Positions 15,782-25,418 of a stretch of DNA of 64,000 nucleotides are shown here, in pieces. The stretch lies in contig NZ_AZUI01000001.1 in assembly GCF_000526995.1 (NCBI RefSeq), positions 3,514,001-3,578,000 of the forward strand, in the 5' to 3' direction. The notes below the pieces were generated by a model, which did no database searches, had not been told where the DNA came from, and was given only the letters and a program-made list of their open reading frames with translations. The position numbers and the translations under genes are program-made. Each line of letters begins with the position of its first letter. Within the stretch, counting starts at the first letter, position 1. This DNA comes from Lacrimispora indolis DSM 755. Lineage in GTDB: Bacteria > Bacillota > Clostridia > Lachnospirales > Lachnospiraceae.

Positions 15782-17278
15782 TTAATTTTCTTTTGCCCAA
15801 TCAAAGGAATATTTCACAGCCCTGTTCCAGCCGCTGATTCTTTTTGCCCGTTCTTCCCCGCTGATACCAGGTTCAAAGGTTCTGTCAATGGCCCAGTTCT
15901 TTATGACCTCTTCCTTATTTGCCCAATATCCCACTGCCAGACCTGCCAGATAGGCAGCTCCCATAGCAGTAGTCTCCACGCATTGAGGACGGTTTACAGG
16001 TGCGTTTATGATATCTGCCTGTGTCTGCATGAGATAATTGTTGGCACTGGCGCCTCCGTCAACCTTAAGTGATGCCAGCTTGATTCCGGAATCCGACCTC
16101 ATTGCCTGGAGCACGTCATTTACCTGATAGGCCAGGGAATCTAAGGTGGCTCGGATGATGTGGTACTTGTTTACTCCCCGGGTAATTCCCACCACAGTGC
16201 CTCTGGCGTACTGATCCCAGTGGGGAGCTCCCAGTCCTGTAAAAGCAGGAACGACGTAACATCCGTTGGTGTCCTTTACCTTGCGGGCCATATATTCGGA
16301 ATCCTGAGCGGAATCAATGAATTTCAGTTCATCCCGAAGCCACTGGACTGCGGCTCCTGCTACAAAGATGGAGCCCTCCAGGGCATATTCAACTTTTCCA
16401 TCCAGCCCCCAGGCAATGGTAGTCACCAGGCCGTTGCTGGAGAAAACAGGCTTTTCTCCTGTATTCATCAGCAAGAAGCATCCGGTTCCATATGTATTTT
16501 TAGCTTCACCGGGGGTAAAGCAGGTCTGCCCGAAAAGTGCTGCCTGCTGGTCCCCAGCAGCGCCGCTGACCGGAATAGGGCCGCCAAAGAATTGAGATTC
16601 CGATTCTCCGTATATACAGCTTGAAGGCTTTACCTGGGGAAGCAGGGAACCTGGAATGTCAAGTTCTGAAAGGATGTCATTGTCCCACTCTAAGGTATTG
16701 ATATTAAACATCATGGTCCGGGAAGCGTTGGAGTAATCGGTTACGTGAACCCGTCCTTTTGTCAGCTTCCAGATCAGCCATGTTTCTACGGTTCCGAATA
16801 GGAGTTCTCCTCTTTCGGCCCGTTCTCTTACTCCCTCTACGTTGTCCAGGATCCATTTTAATTTTGTAGCGGAAAAATAAGCGTCAATGACCAGGCCGGT
16901 TTTGGAACGGAAGGTGCCGACCAACCCCTTTTCTTTTAAGGAGTCACAGTATTCAGAAGTTCTGCGGCATTGCCATACGATTGCGTGATAGACGGGATCA
17001 CCTGTTTCTTTATCCCATACAATCGTGGTTTCCCTCTGGTTGGTAATGCCGATTGCAGAAATATCTTCTGCAGAAGCTCCTATTTTGGACATGGCTTCCA
17101 CTGCAACCCCCAATTGCGTGGACCAAATCTCATTTGCATCGTGCTCTACCCAGCCTGGTTTTGGAAAATACTGGGTGAATTCCTTTTGAGCAACACTGCA
17201 GATTTCCCCTTTTTCATTGAACAGAATACACCGGTTACTTGTTGTGCCCGCATCCAATGCCATTACATAGTTTGCCAT
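15782..17278 (-). CDS. glpK: glycerol kinase
   Basis: Phosphorylates glycerol to sn-glycerol 3-phosphate with ATP, trapping what GlpF lets in. FGGY-family kinase of 498 residues. The N-terminal phosphate loop [14 protein letters not shown], the substrate stretch [13 protein letters not shown], the FGGY signature region GLAAPHWDQ-like (here [13 protein letters not shown]) and [12 protein letters not shown] are present. AAGGAGAAGGAG precedes the ATG. Transcription starts from the minus-strand promoter near 17352, over which an 11-bp inverted repeat lies. Confidence 0.95.
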   Translation of the reverse strand: MANYVMALDAGTTSNRCILFNEKGEICSVAQKEFTQYFPKPGWVEHDANEIWSTQLGVAVEAMSKIGASAEDISAIGITNQRETTIVWDKETGDPVYHAIVWQCRRTSEYCDSLKEKGLVGTFRSKTGLVIDAYFSATKLKWILDNVEGVRERAERGELLFGTVETWLIWKLTKGRVHVTDYSNASRTMMFNINTLEWDNDILSELDIPGSLLPQVKPSSCIYGESESQFFGGPIPVSGAAGDQQAALFGQTCFTPGEAKNTYGTGCFLLMNTGEKPVFSSNGLVTTIAWGLDGKVEYALEGSIFVAGAAVQWLRDELKFIDSAQDSEYMARKVKDTNGCYVVPAFTGLGAPHWDQYARGTVVGITRGVNKYHIIRATLDSLAYQVNDVLQAMRSDSGIKLASLKVDGGASANNYLMQTQADIINAPVNRPQCVETTAMGAAYLAGLAVGYWANKEEVIKNWAIDRTFEPGISGEERAKRISGWNRAVKYSFDWAKEN

Positions 17279-17320
17279 AAAAAATCTCCTTCTCCTTTTT
17301 ATTTTTTAGCCAAATCAAGT

Positions 17321-17357
17321 GTCAAGCGGATTGCCAATATCCGCTTGACTCATTATA
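17321..17357 (-). promoter_or_regulatory. glpK promoter -10 with adjacent 11-bp inverted repeat
   Basis: On the minus strand TATAAT (17357-17352) is followed two bases later by GTCAAGCGGAT, a 7-base spacer and ATCCGCTTGAC (17349-17321). The repeat spans the expected transcription start, the usual position of a repressor operator. As RNA it could also form a leader hairpin for an antiterminator such as GlpP. The -35 is weak. A sequence sharing AGCGGATTG and ATATCCG occurs near 44464. Confidence 0.65.
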
Positions 17358-17582
17358 GGAAAATCCAATCGAAAAAAGAAGAATAGGAAAGTAAAGAATG
17401 AATTATGAAAGTAAGAAATACCGGTCCGTTTTTTTTACTTACAAAATGTGTTTAATATTTGTCAATGATTCCACTCTTCTCTGTTTTATGATAAATTATA
17501 AATATAAAAGGTCGGGGGCAGAGGTTTTTGTCTTACGGGAGCCAATGCTTTAAATAAATATTAAAAATACAGGAGGTATTTT
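17358..17582. other. divergent intergenic region
   Basis: AT-rich region between glpK (leftward) and the Ldh_2-type gene (rightward). A TTATAAATATAAA stretch near 17500 may serve as -10 for the rightward gene, whose leader includes a GGTCGGGGGCAGAGG purine-rich patch. No gene seen. Confidence 0.4.
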
Positions 17583-18695
17583 ATGGGAAGCAAAACAAAC
17601 ATTGTGGATTGGAAGACAATTACAGATTTTGTGGTGGAGGCGTTCAAGGGGTATGGGATTCCGGAAGAAGACGCGAAAATCTGTGCAGATGTATTGCTGG
17701 AGTCTGACAAGCGGGGAATTGAATCTCATGGAGTCAATCGTTTTAAGCCCATATATCTGGACCGCATCAAAGCGGGAATCCAGAATCCGGTCACAAATTT
17801 TGAAGTAGTAAAGGAAACAAAAACTACGGCGGTTGTGGACGGACACGACGGCATGGGTCAGGTAATCGGTGTAAAATCCATGAATATGGCCATTGAGAAG
17901 GCCAAAGAATACGGCATGGGCATGGTGGTTGCCCGCAATTCCACCCACTACGGCATTGCAGGCTACTATGCGACCATGGCTTCCCAGGCAGGGTGTATCG
18001 GTATTACAGGAACCAACGCAAGGCCTTCCATTGCTCCTACCTTTGGTGTGGAAAACATGCTGGGAACCAATCCTCTTACCTTTGGAATGCCTACTGATGA
18101 GGAATTCCCCTTTGTGCTGGACTGTGCTACTTCCATTACCCAAAGAGGCAAAATCGAATACTATTCCCGTATCGGCAAATCCACTCCTTCCGGTATGGTA
18201 ATCGGGCGGGACGGGCAGCCCCAGACGGATTCAGACCAGATCCTCGCTGACTTGAATACAGGTAAAGCGGCCCTTGCACCTCTGGGCGGAATCGGTGAAG
18301 AACTGGCAGGCTACAAGGGATACGGCTATGCCACTGTGGTTGAAATTCTTTCCGCTGCTTTGCAGCAGGGAAATTTCTTAAGAGCCTTAACCGGCATTGG
18401 AGAAGAAGGAGAAAAGGTTCCCTTCCACTTAGGCCACTTCTTTATTGCCATTGATACGGAAGCCTTTATGGGCCTGGATTCCTTTAAAAAGACCTGCGGC
18501 GATATTCTCCGGGATCTTCGCGGCTCTGTCAAAGCACCTGGAGAAGACCGCATTTATACGGCAGGTGAGAAGGAATACCTGGTATGGCTGGAGCGTAAAA
18601 ACAGCGGAGTGCCGATCAATGAGGCAGTACAGAAAGAGCTTATTAAAATCAGGGATGAATTGGGACTCACCCAGTATCGTTTCCCTTTTGAATAA
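17583..18695 (+). CDS. malate/L-lactate (Ldh_2 family) NAD(P)-dependent dehydrogenase
   Basis: Oxidoreductase of 370 residues in the Ldh_2/MDH_2 family (malate, L-sulfolactate, ureidoglycolate and similar 2-hydroxyacid dehydrogenases), unrelated to the Rossmann-fold MDH. Recognisable stretches are SDKRGIESHGVNRF, the Ser/His region RNSTHYGIAGYYA, GTNPLTFGMP and GYKGYGYATVVEILS. AGGAGG precedes the ATG. The exact substrate cannot be read. A role in D/L-2-hydroxyacid interconversion is possible but unproven. Monocistronic, closed by a strong terminator. Confidence 0.87.
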   Translation: MGSKTNIVDWKTITDFVVEAFKGYGIPEEDAKICADVLLESDKRGIESHGVNRFKPIYLDRIKAGIQNPVTNFEVVKETKTTAVVDGHDGMGQVIGVKSMNMAIEKAKEYGMGMVVARNSTHYGIAGYYATMASQAGCIGITGTNARPSIAPTFGVENMLGTNPLTFGMPTDEEFPFVLDCATSITQRGKIEYYSRIGKSTPSGMVIGRDGQPQTDSDQILADLNTGKAALAPLGGIGEELAGYKGYGYATVVEILSAALQQGNFLRALTGIGEEGEKVPFHLGHFFIAIDTEAFMGLDSFKKTCGDILRDLRGSVKAPGEDRIYTAGEKEYLVWLERKNSGVPINEAVQKELIKIRDELGLTQYRFPFE

Positions 18696-18728
18696 GAAGC
18701 AGAAATGATGTTATTGCCGGATTCTGAT

Positions 18729-18791
18729 ATGCTCCTTTCCAGGCTGACAAGTGAAATAATAAAGCTTGTTTGCCTGGGAGGGAGCATTTTC
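18729..18791 (+). terminator. terminator after Ldh_2-type gene
   Basis: ATGCTCC...CCAGGC pairs with GCCTGG...GGGAGCAT around a 27-base loop, followed by TTTT. Confidence 0.75.
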
Positions 18792-18961
18792 CATGCCATA
18801 AATTCAACGGGCTTTAACATGTGATTTAAGAAAAGTTTTGGAAATGGTAAGTGTTTAATCTCATATATCCTGGAATGACTGGTTGCTCTTTTCTTTATGG
18901 AATGTTAGAATAAGTAGGAGTTTTTAATAACTGATTTTACCATAAGAAAGCTGGAATAAAG

Positions 18962-20122
18962 ATGTATTGTATGAGTGTAAGCCATAAAAAGGCCTCTGTG
19001 AATATCCGGGAACGGTTTGCCTTCAGTGAAAAAGAAAAGACAGAATTTATGAAACGGCTGATGAAGAAGGAAGCGGTGACCGGTGTGGTCGTACTTTGTA
19101 CCTGCAACCGCAGTGAGATTTACGTTTCAGGAACAAAGCAGGCCATGGGAGAACTGCAGCGGGAGGCGGCTGATTTTAAGGGGATCCGCCTGGAGGAGCT
19201 GCTGAAATACTTAAATATTTACAGCGGGGAAAGCGCCATCGGACATCTGTTTAAGGTAGCCTGCGGATTTGATTCCATGGTTTTGGGAGAGGATGAGATT
19301 TTAGGGCAGGTAAAGGAGGCTTATCAGGCTTCTAAGGATCAGGGATCGGCGGATTATGAAATGAATGTGCTGTTCCAAAGGGCGGTGACCTGTGCCAAAC
19401 GGATCAAGACGGATACCAATTTATCCAGAACACCTCTTTCCGTTGCGACCCTTGTGGCCAATGAGGTATTCCGCTTTGAAAAAGAAGACGGGGATAAGCA
19501 TGTGATGGTGATCGGTATGACCGGCAAGATGGGCAATACCATAACAAAAAATATTTTAAGCAAGCCTGGCATCCAGGTCACCGGCACGGTCAGAAGCCAT
19601 AATTCCGGTTTGATGCTGGAGGTGAAAGAGGACCGGGTGCGGGTCGTGGATTACAAGGACCGCTATCAGTACATGGATGAAATGGATATTGTCATCAGTG
19701 CCACCCTGGGGCCTCATTATACCGTAACATGTAAAGAATTGTCGGAACAGGTGAATCCGGGAAAAAAACGGCTGTTCATAGATGTGGCAGTTCCTGTGGA
19801 TATGGACCCGGAGATCGGGGAAATGGAAGGGCTGACCCTTTACGATATTGATTATTTTGAAACACTTTCAAAGAATAACACGGAAATAAAGCTAAAGGAA
19901 CTGGACAGGGCAAAGGTGATCATGGAAGAGGAACTGGATGGGGCCATTAAAGAAGTGTTATTCCATCCATATATCCGGAGAATGAAAGAGCTTCGGGAAG
20001 TATTTTCCGGAAAACCTCTGGACACGCTTTTGTATGAGGTCAGGGACCACGTTTCCAGCGAGGAGCTGAAGGTGGTGCTTAAAACTCTGGATGGCCTGGA
20101 ACACTGGATTAAGGAGGGATGA
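18962..20122 (+). CDS. hemA: glutamyl-tRNA reductase
   Basis: Reduces glutamyl-tRNA to glutamate-1-semialdehyde, the entry step of tetrapyrrole synthesis by the C5 route. It has 386 residues, somewhat shorter than the usual 410-450. Motifs are SHKKASVNIRERFAF at the N-terminus, the catalytic Cys in LCTCNRSEIY (Cys48), GEDEILGQVKEAY and the NADPH domain VIGMTGKMGN. The ribosome site is weak. First gene of the hem operon. Confidence 0.94.
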   Translation: MYCMSVSHKKASVNIRERFAFSEKEKTEFMKRLMKKEAVTGVVVLCTCNRSEIYVSGTKQAMGELQREAADFKGIRLEELLKYLNIYSGESAIGHLFKVACGFDSMVLGEDEILGQVKEAYQASKDQGSADYEMNVLFQRAVTCAKRIKTDTNLSRTPLSVATLVANEVFRFEKEDGDKHVMVIGMTGKMGNTITKNILSKPGIQVTGTVRSHNSGLMLEVKEDRVRVVDYKDRYQYMDEMDIVISATLGPHYTVTCKELSEQVNPGKKRLFIDVAVPVDMDPEIGEMEGLTLYDIDYFETLSKNNTEIKLKELDRAKVIMEEELDGAIKEVLFHPYIRRMKELREVFSGKPLDTLLYEVRDHVSSEELKVVLKTLDGLEHWIKEG

Positions 20123-20123
20123 C

Positions 20124-20762
20124 GTGGCCTATTTCCCGTTTTTTGTTGATATTGAAGGAAAAAAATGCCTCATAGCAGGGGGAGGAGCGGTCGCTTTCCG
20201 GAAGGCCGCGGCATTGATGGAGTATGGCCCGGATATAGTGGTCGTGGCTCCCCGGGTAAGTCTTAAGATGGAGGAGCTTGCAAAGAAAAGCGGGGGAAGG
20301 CTCACATGGAAATGCCGGAAATTTGAAGAATCAGATTTGGATGATTCGGATTTTGTGATAGCCGGAACCTCAGATGCAGAGTTAAACAGGCAGATATCCA
20401 TCTGGTGCAGGGAGCGGAAGATTCCGGTCAATGTGGCGGATGTGCAGGAAGAATGCAGTTTTATTTTCCCGGCACTCATTAAGGATGAGGATATCACGGT
20501 GGGAATATCCACGGGAGGAAATTCTCCGGTCCTTGCCCGGTATTTAAAAAATAAGTTTAAAAACGTCATTCCCAAAGGATCTGGCTGCCTGGCAAAGCAG
20601 CTTGGCTCATACCGGGACATGGTCAGGGAAAGGGTCGATTCCCAGCCTGTCAGAAGGTCAATATTCAAAGCCATGGCAGAAGAAGGAATCCGTCAGGGAG
20701 GCTTTACCAGAGAACAGGCAGAAGAACTGATAGAAAGGAAGCTGGCGGAGCATGAAAAATAA
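20124..20762 (+). CDS. precorrin-2 dehydrogenase / sirohydrochlorin ferrochelatase-like (SirC/Met8 N-domain)
   Basis: Protein of 212 residues resembling the CysG N-terminal/Met8 family, which oxidises precorrin-2 to sirohydrochlorin and may insert iron. The NAD-binding motif CLIAGGGAVAFRKAAALMEYG, the catalytic-Asp region PVNVADVQEECSFIFPA and ISTGGNSPVLARYLK are present. The GTG at 20124 has AAGGAGGG seven bases upstream. The longer frame starts inside hemA and is discarded. Overlaps hemC by 11 bases. Confidence 0.9.
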   Translation: MAYFPFFVDIEGKKCLIAGGGAVAFRKAAALMEYGPDIVVVAPRVSLKMEELAKKSGGRLTWKCRKFEESDLDDSDFVIAGTSDAELNRQISIWCRERKIPVNVADVQEECSFIFPALIKDEDITVGISTGGNSPVLARYLKNKFKNVIPKGSGCLAKQLGSYRDMVRERVDSQPVRRSIFKAMAEEGIRQGGFTREQAEELIERKLAEHEK

Positions 20763-21654
20763 GATTATTCGCATCGGAACAAGAAGAAGCGCTTTAGCTG
20801 TGGCCCAGGCAAACCTGGTGGTGGAGGCCCTTGCAAAAGCAGGTACCGGCCTTCCGGCAGAACTGGTGCTAAAGCAGACGGAAGGGGACAGGATCCTTGA
20901 TAAGCCCCTTCTGGAATTTGGAGGAAAAGGCGTGTTTGTGGCGGAATTTGAGCAGGCCCTTCTGCAGGGAGAAATCGATTTTGCGGTCCACAGCGCCAAG
21001 GATCTTCCCATGGAGCTGGAGGAGGGCCTGGGGATTGTGGCTGTATTGGAAAGAGGAGATCCCAGAGATGTACTGGTGACACCTGCTTCCAGCGGCCTTT
21101 CTGGGAAAAAGGAAATCGTCATCGGCACTTCCAGCTTAAGAAGAAAGCTCCAGATAGAGGAAATGGGAAAGACCATGTGGCCGGAAGCTTTGGTGCGCTG
21201 CGAAAATTTAAGGGGTAATGTGACCACCAGGCTTTCAAAGCTCATGGAAGGCTCTTTTGACGGCATCATTCTGGCTGCTGCCGGATTAAAACGGCTGGGG
21301 CTTTGGGAGGACAGCCGTTACGATTACCACTGCTTTGACTGTGAGTCCTTTATTCCGGCCGGGGGCCAGGGAATACTTGCTGTGGAAGGACGGCTGGAAT
21401 CGGGCCTTGAGGCAGTGGTAAAGCCTCTTGAAGATGAGGAAGCCAGGATGTGCCTTGCCTTGGAACGGAAGATCTTAAAGCTGCTGAATGCCGGATGCCA
21501 TGAGCCTATCGGCGTGTATTCCAGGGTCAAAGGCAAAGAAGTGGAAGTCTTAGGAATCAGCAGGAGAGGGGAAGAGATAAAGCGGATCCATCTGCGGGGA
21601 GGATCAGGGGAACTGGATGAGCTGGCGCGGCTGGCAGCCGAAGGCCTTTCGTAA
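20752..21654 (+). CDS. hemC: hydroxymethylbilane synthase (porphobilinogen deaminase)
   Basis: Joins four porphobilinogen units into hydroxymethylbilane. Family motifs are IRIGTRRSALAVAQA, FVAEFEQALLQGEIDFAVHS, LRRKLQI with the substrate Arg residues, and LNAGCHEPIG, in which Cys249 holds the dipyrromethane cofactor. The length of 300 residues is normal. Its substrate comes from HemB, which this operon does not encode. Confidence 0.95.
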   Translation: MKNKIIRIGTRRSALAVAQANLVVEALAKAGTGLPAELVLKQTEGDRILDKPLLEFGGKGVFVAEFEQALLQGEIDFAVHSAKDLPMELEEGLGIVAVLERGDPRDVLVTPASSGLSGKKEIVIGTSSLRRKLQIEEMGKTMWPEALVRCENLRGNVTTRLSKLMEGSFDGIILAAAGLKRLGLWEDSRYDYHCFDCESFIPAGGQGILAVEGRLESGLEAVVKPLEDEEARMCLALERKILKLLNAGCHEPIGVYSRVKGKEVEVLGISRRGEEIKRIHLRGGSGELDELARLAAEGLS

Positions 21655-21668
21655 AAAAGGAGGATGCT

Positions 21669-23174
21669 ATGAAGAAAACAGGAGCCGTCTATCTGGTAGG
21701 GGCCGGTCCCGGAGATCCGGGGTTTATTACGGAAAAGGGATTGTCAAGGCTGCGGATATGCGATGCAGTGGTTTATGATTCCCTTGCTTCTCCCCGCCTT
21801 CTTGATGAGGTGCCGGATCAATGCCGGAAAATCCATGTAGGAAAACGCGCCGGACATCATTCCATGAAGCAGGAGGAGATCAACCGGCTTCTGGTGGAGC
21901 TGGCAAGGGAGGGCCTTTCTGTTGTAAGGCTAAAGGGCGGTGATCCCTTTGTGTTTGGACGGGGTGGAGAGGAGATTATAGCCCTTTCTAAAGCCGGGAT
22001 CCCCTATGAGGTGGTATCGGGAGTCACCTCTGCGGTGGCGGCCCTTGCAAGCGCCGGGATCCCGGTGACCCACCGGGCGGTCAGCAGGAGCTTTCATGTT
22101 ATGACCGGACACACCCTTTCAGAAGAAGGGGAGCTTCCTGCTGATTTTGCTGAGTTTGCCAGGCTTTCCGGTACCTTGGTTTTTCTCATGGGCCTTGGAA
22201 ATCTGTCTCTCATCGTCAAAGGACTTTTAAAGCAGGGGAAAGGGTCGGAAACCCCGGCTGCAGTCATTGAAAGCGGAACCCTTCCCGGACAAAGGGTCCT
22301 TCGCGGGACTTTAAAGAATATTGAGGAAAGGGCGCTGGCGGCCGGAATAGAAAGTCCTGCGATTATTGTGGTGGGAGAGGTGGCTTCCCTTGATTTTTCT
22401 TCTACGTTAAAACAGCCCCTGGAGGGGTGCCGGATCGGAGTGACAGGAACAGGTTCCTTTACGGTCAGGCTGAGAAAACAGCTGGAATCCCTTGGAGGGG
22501 TATCGGAATGTATTCTCGGCCTTTTGATCCAGTCCCGCCGGAAGGGAGAGAAAATGAAGGAAGCATATGAAAAGCTGCAATCCTATACCTGGATCGTATT
22601 TACCAGTGCCAATGGAGTGCGGGAATTTTTCCGGGGGCTTCTGGAATGGGGGTATGATTTCCGGGCGGTTGGGCATGTGAAATTTGCCGCGGTTGGAAAG
22701 GGAACAGCCGATGAATTGCTGCGGTACGGTTTTTCTGCGGATTACATACCGGAGAAATATCAGGTGCAGGATCTGGCCGTTGGTTTAAAAGGCTTAATTT
22801 CCGGGGAGGACAGGCTTCTCATCCCCAGATCCTTTAGAGGCTCTAAGGAATTGAATGAGATTCTTGATGAAACCGGGGGCTCTTATGATGACATCGTGCT
22901 CTATGATGTGGCCCTGGCAGGCTTAAAGGCGGAAAACAGGACCGAAGCCTTAAAGAATTTGGACTATCTGACCTTTTCAAGCGCTTCCGGTGTGGAAGCT
23001 TTTTTCCGGGAGGCAGATGAGGAAACAAGGGAAGCCCTGGCAGGCCTCAAAGTGGTCTGTATCGGGGACATTACAGCAAAAGCTCTTATGGATCATGGGA
23101 GGAAGGCGGATATCATTGCCGGGGTCTGCAGCATCCAGGGAATAGCGGAAGCCATCTGCCGGGATTGGAAATAG
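21669..23174 (+). CDS. cobA/hemD: uroporphyrinogen-III C-methyltransferase / uroporphyrinogen-III synthase fusion
   Basis: Two-domain enzyme of 501 residues. The first 245 residues are a SUMT methyltransferase: VYLVGAGPGDPGFIT, VRLKGGDPFVFGRGGEE and the GIPVTHRAVSRSFHVMTGH stretch. From about 250 onwards is a HemD domain with IVFTSANGVREFF and YLTFSSASGVEAFF. It thus cyclises hydroxymethylbilane and methylates the product to precorrin-2. The fusion is common in Clostridia and commits the operon to siroheme/corrinoid rather than protoheme. Confidence 0.94.
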   Translation: MKKTGAVYLVGAGPGDPGFITEKGLSRLRICDAVVYDSLASPRLLDEVPDQCRKIHVGKRAGHHSMKQEEINRLLVELAREGLSVVRLKGGDPFVFGRGGEEIIALSKAGIPYEVVSGVTSAVAALASAGIPVTHRAVSRSFHVMTGHTLSEEGELPADFAEFARLSGTLVFLMGLGNLSLIVKGLLKQGKGSETPAAVIESGTLPGQRVLRGTLKNIEERALAAGIESPAIIVVGEVASLDFSSTLKQPLEGCRIGVTGTGSFTVRLRKQLESLGGVSECILGLLIQSRRKGEKMKEAYEKLQSYTWIVFTSANGVREFFRGLLEWGYDFRAVGHVKFAAVGKGTADELLRYGFSADYIPEKYQVQDLAVGLKGLISGEDRLLIPRSFRGSKELNEILDETGGSYDDIVLYDVALAGLKAENRTEALKNLDYLTFSSASGVEAFFREADEETREALAGLKVVCIGDITAKALMDHGRKADIIAGVCSIQGIAEAICRDWK

Positions 23175-23227
23175 GAAATTATGGCTGATTGAAGTGGTAA
23201 TTGTTTATATAAAAAGGAGGTGATCGA

Positions 23228-24025
23228 TTGGATGCATCAATAAAGAATAAAAATCGCTTTTTAGGATTTGTGGATGTCTATGATCAGGCAAGACCGGGAA
23301 TGCCAGAATATCCGATCGAAATCATAACAAAATATTTAAATAAAAGAGCAGATGTTGTAGTTGATTTAGGCTGCGGTTCGGGCCTGTCAACTATTGTATG
23401 GAAAAACCATTGCAACGCTGTTATCGGTATTGAACCAGGCGATGAGATGTTCCTGGCTGCCAGTAAAAAAGCGGATAGTGGAATTTCGTTTAAAAAGGCT
23501 TTTGCCCATGAGACAGGACTGAGCGGAAATTGCGCCGATGTTGTTATATGTTCCCAGTCTTTTCATTGGATGAATCCTGAATTAACTCTTTCAGAAGTAA
23601 ACCGAATTTTAAAGACCGGCGGCATATTTGCTGCTGTCGATTACGACTGGCCGCCGGTCTGCAAATGGGAAGCAGAGGTTGCCCACAAGCAGTTGTTTTA
23701 TAAAGTCAGCTGCCTGGAGGAAGAATATGTGGATTTGAAAGATCGTTTTATAAGATGGGATAAAAATAAACATCTTTCCCATATAAAAGACAGCGGTTAC
23801 TTTCGGCATCAAAGAGAAATTGTTTTTGCAAACAGGGAGCTGTGTGATGCAAAACGATTTATTAATATGACATTAAGCCAAAGCGGACTCCAGAGTATCA
23901 TCCAGCATAAACCATATCTGATTGAGAGTGCCCTGGATGAATATGTTGAGACAATACAATGTTTGTTTGCCGGTGAGGTGATGGAGGCGGACTTTTGTTA
24001 CCGTATGCGTCTGGGCATTAAATAA
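23228..24025 (+). CDS. class I SAM-dependent methyltransferase
   Basis: Protein of 265 residues of the methyltransferase_11 type. Motif I reads VVDLGCGSGLSTIVW, followed by GIEPGDEMFLAA and the post-motif CSQSFHWM. FVDVYDQARPGMPEYP at the N-terminus is typical of a widespread small-molecule methyltransferase group. Substrate unknown. The TTG start sits five bases after AAGGAGGTGATC, a near-perfect anti-16S match. It lies between cobA/hemD and hemL, where many Clostridia have hemB. It shows no HemB similarity. Confidence 0.88.
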   Translation: MDASIKNKNRFLGFVDVYDQARPGMPEYPIEIITKYLNKRADVVVDLGCGSGLSTIVWKNHCNAVIGIEPGDEMFLAASKKADSGISFKKAFAHETGLSGNCADVVICSQSFHWMNPELTLSEVNRILKTGGIFAAVDYDWPPVCKWEAEVAHKQLFYKVSCLEEEYVDLKDRFIRWDKNKHLSHIKDSGYFRHQREIVFANRELCDAKRFINMTLSQSGLQSIIQHKPYLIESALDEYVETIQCLFAGEVMEADFCYRMRLGIK

Positions 24026-24084
24026 TTATATTTAACCGAATCAGGCAGCGAAGTGGATTGGAAAGAGAAAAGGAGTCAGTCAAA

Positions 24085-25362
24085 ATGAAAATAGAAGAAT
24101 CCAAGGCATTATTTGTAAAATCAAGGGAGTATTTTCCGGGCGGAGTCAACAGTCCGGTACGTGGGTTTGGTTCCGTTGGAGGAACCCCGGTCTTTGTAAA
24201 GCGGGCGTCAGGCTCCCGTATTTATGATGAGGATGGAAACGAATACATTGATTATGTGAATTCCTGGGGGCCCTGCATTCTTGGACATGGCTGCGGGCCA
24301 GTAGTGGAAGCGGTGAGAGAGGCCTGCCTTGACGGCTTATCCTTTGGAGCGCCTACCAGAAAAGAGCTGTTGCTTGGAACCCTTATCAGGGAGTGTATCC
24401 CTTCGATGGAAATGATGCGGATGGTCAGCTCAGGAACAGAGGCTGTTATGAGTGCAATCCGTGCGGCAAGAGGATATACGGGAAAGGATAAGATCATCAA
24501 ATTCAAGGGCTGCTACCATGGCCATTCCGACGGCCTTTTGGTAAAGGCCGGTTCCGGGGCTTTGACAGGTTCCGCACCGGACAGTGCCGGAGTACCGGCC
24601 TCCTATACAGAACACACCCTGCTTGCCCAATATAATGATGAAGATTCCGTAAAAAAACTGTTTGCGGAATTTCCAGATGACATTGGGGCACTGGTGGTGG
24701 AGCCGGTTGCAGCCAATATGGGACTTGTACCGCCAAAACCAGGTTTCCTGGAATTTTTAAGGGAAATCACATTAAAATACGGAGCGCTTCTCATTTTTGA
24801 CGAGGTCATTACCGGTTTTCGATTGGGGCTGGGAGGAGCACAAGGATATTATGGCGTTGTTCCCGACTTGACAACTTTGGGAAAGATTGCAGGAGGCGGT
24901 ATGCCCATGGGAGTGTACGGAGGGAAAAAGGAGATCATGGAAGTGGTTTCTCCTTTGGGAAAGGTTTACCAGGCCGGTACTCTTTCCGGCAATCCCATTG
25001 CAACAGCTGCCGGAATTGCCACCATCAGGACCCTGATGGAGCGGCCGGAAATTTATCCTTCCCTGGAAGAAAAGGCGGGAAGACTTGTAAAAGCCTTGAG
25101 GGAAGCCCTTCCGGAAACCTGGGTGAATCAGGCAGGCTCTCTTTTCAGCGTATTTTTTACAAAAAATCCGGTAGTTGATTATGATACTGCCCTGGCTTCT
25201 GATACGGTCAAATATGGCAAATTTTTTCATTATCTGTTAGAGCATGGCATTTATACGGCTCCATCCCAGTTTGAAATCCTGTTTCTGTCTGCGGCTCATA
25301 AAGATGAAGATATTGAAAAAACCTGCGGCATCATAAAAGAAGGGGCTGGGATTCTTTTTTAA
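24085..25362 (+). CDS. hemL: glutamate-1-semialdehyde 2,1-aminomutase
   Basis: PLP enzyme of 425 residues that converts glutamate-1-semialdehyde to 5-aminolevulinate. The motifs YFPGGVNSPVRGFGSV, MVSSGTEAVMSAIRAARGYT, FDEVITGFRLGLGGAQ and the PLP lysine in LGKIAGGGMPMG (about Lys267) are diagnostic. The start is ATG 24085, ten bases after AAGGAG, rather than the upstream TTG. Last gene of the hem operon, followed by a terminator. Confidence 0.95.
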   Translation: MKIEESKALFVKSREYFPGGVNSPVRGFGSVGGTPVFVKRASGSRIYDEDGNEYIDYVNSWGPCILGHGCGPVVEAVREACLDGLSFGAPTRKELLLGTLIRECIPSMEMMRMVSSGTEAVMSAIRAARGYTGKDKIIKFKGCYHGHSDGLLVKAGSGALTGSAPDSAGVPASYTEHTLLAQYNDEDSVKKLFAEFPDDIGALVVEPVAANMGLVPPKPGFLEFLREITLKYGALLIFDEVITGFRLGLGGAQGYYGVVPDLTTLGKIAGGGMPMGVYGGKKEIMEVVSPLGKVYQAGTLSGNPIATAAGIATIRTLMERPEIYPSLEEKAGRLVKALREALPETWVNQAGSLFSVFFTKNPVVDYDTALASDTVKYGKFFHYLLEHGIYTAPSQFEILFLSAAHKDEDIEKTCGIIKEGAGILF

Positions 25363-25377
25363 AACAACAAAAATAAG

Positions 25378-25418
25378 GCTTTGGAATGACTGAAAAACAG
25401 TGGTTCCAAAGCTTTTTC
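25378..25418 (+). terminator. terminator of the hem operon
   Basis: GCTTTGGAA pairs with TTCCAAAGC, followed by TTTTTC. The remaining 240 bases up to the next gene are AT-rich without visible features except its promoter region. Confidence 0.85.

Noticed and set aside
16160..16624. Plus-strand ORF of 154 residues inside glpK
   Set aside because: Antisense to the well-conserved glycerol kinase frame, with no domain and no ribosome site.
24772..25230. Minus-strand ORF of 152 residues inside hemL
   Set aside because: Antisense shadow of a conserved enzyme gene, with no recognisable domain.
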